The notes beneath the pieces were generated by a model. That model made no database searches and had not been told where the DNA came from. It was given only the letters and a program-made list of their open reading frames with translations. Shown here one piece after another: positions 49,503-49,982 of a stretch of DNA of 49,982 nucleotides. This stretch comes from Chloroflexota bacterium (GTDB taxonomy: Bacteria > Chloroflexota > Dehalococcoidia > DSTF01 > JACRBR01), in the NCBI GenBank assembly GCA_028872875.1, contig JAGWOC010000001.1, forward strand, positions 1-49,982, given 5' to 3'. Position 1 is the first letter of the stretch. Every line of letters starts with the position of its first letter. A program made the position numbers and the translations under genes.

Positions 49503-49982
49503 CTACTGCACCAGCGCGATGCTCCCCGCGATGCTGTAGTCGTTGAAGCCCGGTGGCCACTTGAGGAAATAGCCGTTGAGCTCGAGCTGGCAGAACTGCG
49601 GCGTGCACGGCTTGCTGTCGCTCAGGTGGTCGATGAAGAACGGCGCGAACTGCGTGATCGTCATGTTGCAGGGCGGCTGCGTGTTGTCGCAGATGTCCTG
49701 CACCATGATCAGCAGGACGACGCGGCGGCTGTCGATGTTGCCACTCGGCCCGAAGGGGTTGCAGGCGGCGTTGAGCACGAGGTTCGTCTGCACCTCCGCC
49801 CACGTATCGCAGGCGAGGTCCGTATTGGCGAAGCGCCGGTTCACTGCGTCCACGGTCTTCGGGAAGAACTCCCCTTGTCCCTGCCCCGGCTCCGACGAGA
49901 TCGTGTAGTCCGTGCAGCCCGGCGCCGTCACGGCGCACAGCGCCCGGTGCGTGCCAAAGTAGATGCCCGGGCAGTACTGGTT
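49503..49982 (-). CDS. C-terminal fragment of a probable Tad-pilus (TadG-like) secreted protein
   Basis: The frame is open to the window edge, so at least 159 residues are present and the start is outside. It is Cys-rich (HRALCAVTAPGCTD, TDLACDTW, NAACNPFG, ICDNTQPPC, PCTPQFCQ), which suggests disulfides outside the cell. The central strand SRRVVLLIMVQDIC and following text resemble C-terminal regions of TadE/TadG-like proteins. The assignment is tentative; a von Willebrand or pilin-like domain cannot be confirmed. Confidence 0.6.
   Translation of the reverse strand, partial: NQYCPGIYFGTHRALCAVTAPGCTDYTISSEPGQGQGEFFPKTVDAVNRRFANTDLACDTWAEVQTNLVLNAACNPFGPSGNIDSRRVVLLIMVQDICDNTQPPCNMTITQFAPFFIDHLSDSKPCTPQFCQLELNGYFLKWPPGFNDYSIAGSIALVQ

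Overview
The window is about 70% GC, densely coded, and has no rRNA, CRISPR array, phage gene or recognisable transposase. No taxonomic marker settles the host. The mix of genes points by inference to an uncultured Chloroflexota (Dehalococcoidia-like) bacterium: a block of acyl-CoA dehydrogenase paralogues, an aldehyde:ferredoxin oxidoreductase, nickel superoxide dismutase with its own protease, a cohesin-domain surface protein, type II and type I glutamine synthetases, and a likely selenoprotein. It could also come from another high-GC soil or marine lineage.

Layout. 1-5100: end of an unknown gene, glnII, pyrG with a possible CTP-sensing attenuator, a small membrane protein, then sodN-sodX on the minus strand. 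5100-8070: membrane proteins and a DUF4143 ATPase lying between two copies of a 28-bp direct repeat. 8071-17481: one leftward block headed by a TetR gene with a palindromic operator. It contains six acyl-CoA dehydrogenases and a small membrane gene, interrupted by a four-helix-bundle cassette. 17626-27007: tRNA-Ser(UGA), then envelope genes: glycosyltransferases, two methyltransferases (one fused to a DinB-like domain), a CDP-inositol-type pair, and a cohesin-domain surface protein. 27248-29584: aldehyde oxidoreductase with a MoaD-like gene. 29670-35824: nucleotide-sugar and glycan-initiation operon (aminotransferase, phosphoglycosyltransferase, 4,6-dehydratase, WecB, WbpD-like acetyltransferase). 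36030-40648: nitrogen operon amtB-glnK-(GlnR-like regulator)-glnA, ended by a strong terminator. 40687-49982: a thioredoxin-like protein with an in-frame UGA, a GH29 fucosidase, a nitronate monooxygenase-like protein, a P1B-5 ATPase with a hemerythrin tail, DoxX, a GNAT acetyltransferase, and the end of a probable Tad-pilus protein.

The most unusual signal is between the genes. At least eleven short tracts, differing in sequence, are built from 7-nt units. Some fold into hairpins, one lies in frame inside wecB, and one pair forms terminal inverted repeats around a four-helix-bundle gene (12364-12804). I know of no described system that matches this.

The nitrogen genes show a second coherent story. 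GTAAC boxes spaced at 11 bp, like the boxes bound by actinobacterial GlnR, lie upstream of both glnII and amtB. The amtB operon itself encodes an OmpR-type regulator that has lost its phosphorylation Asp.
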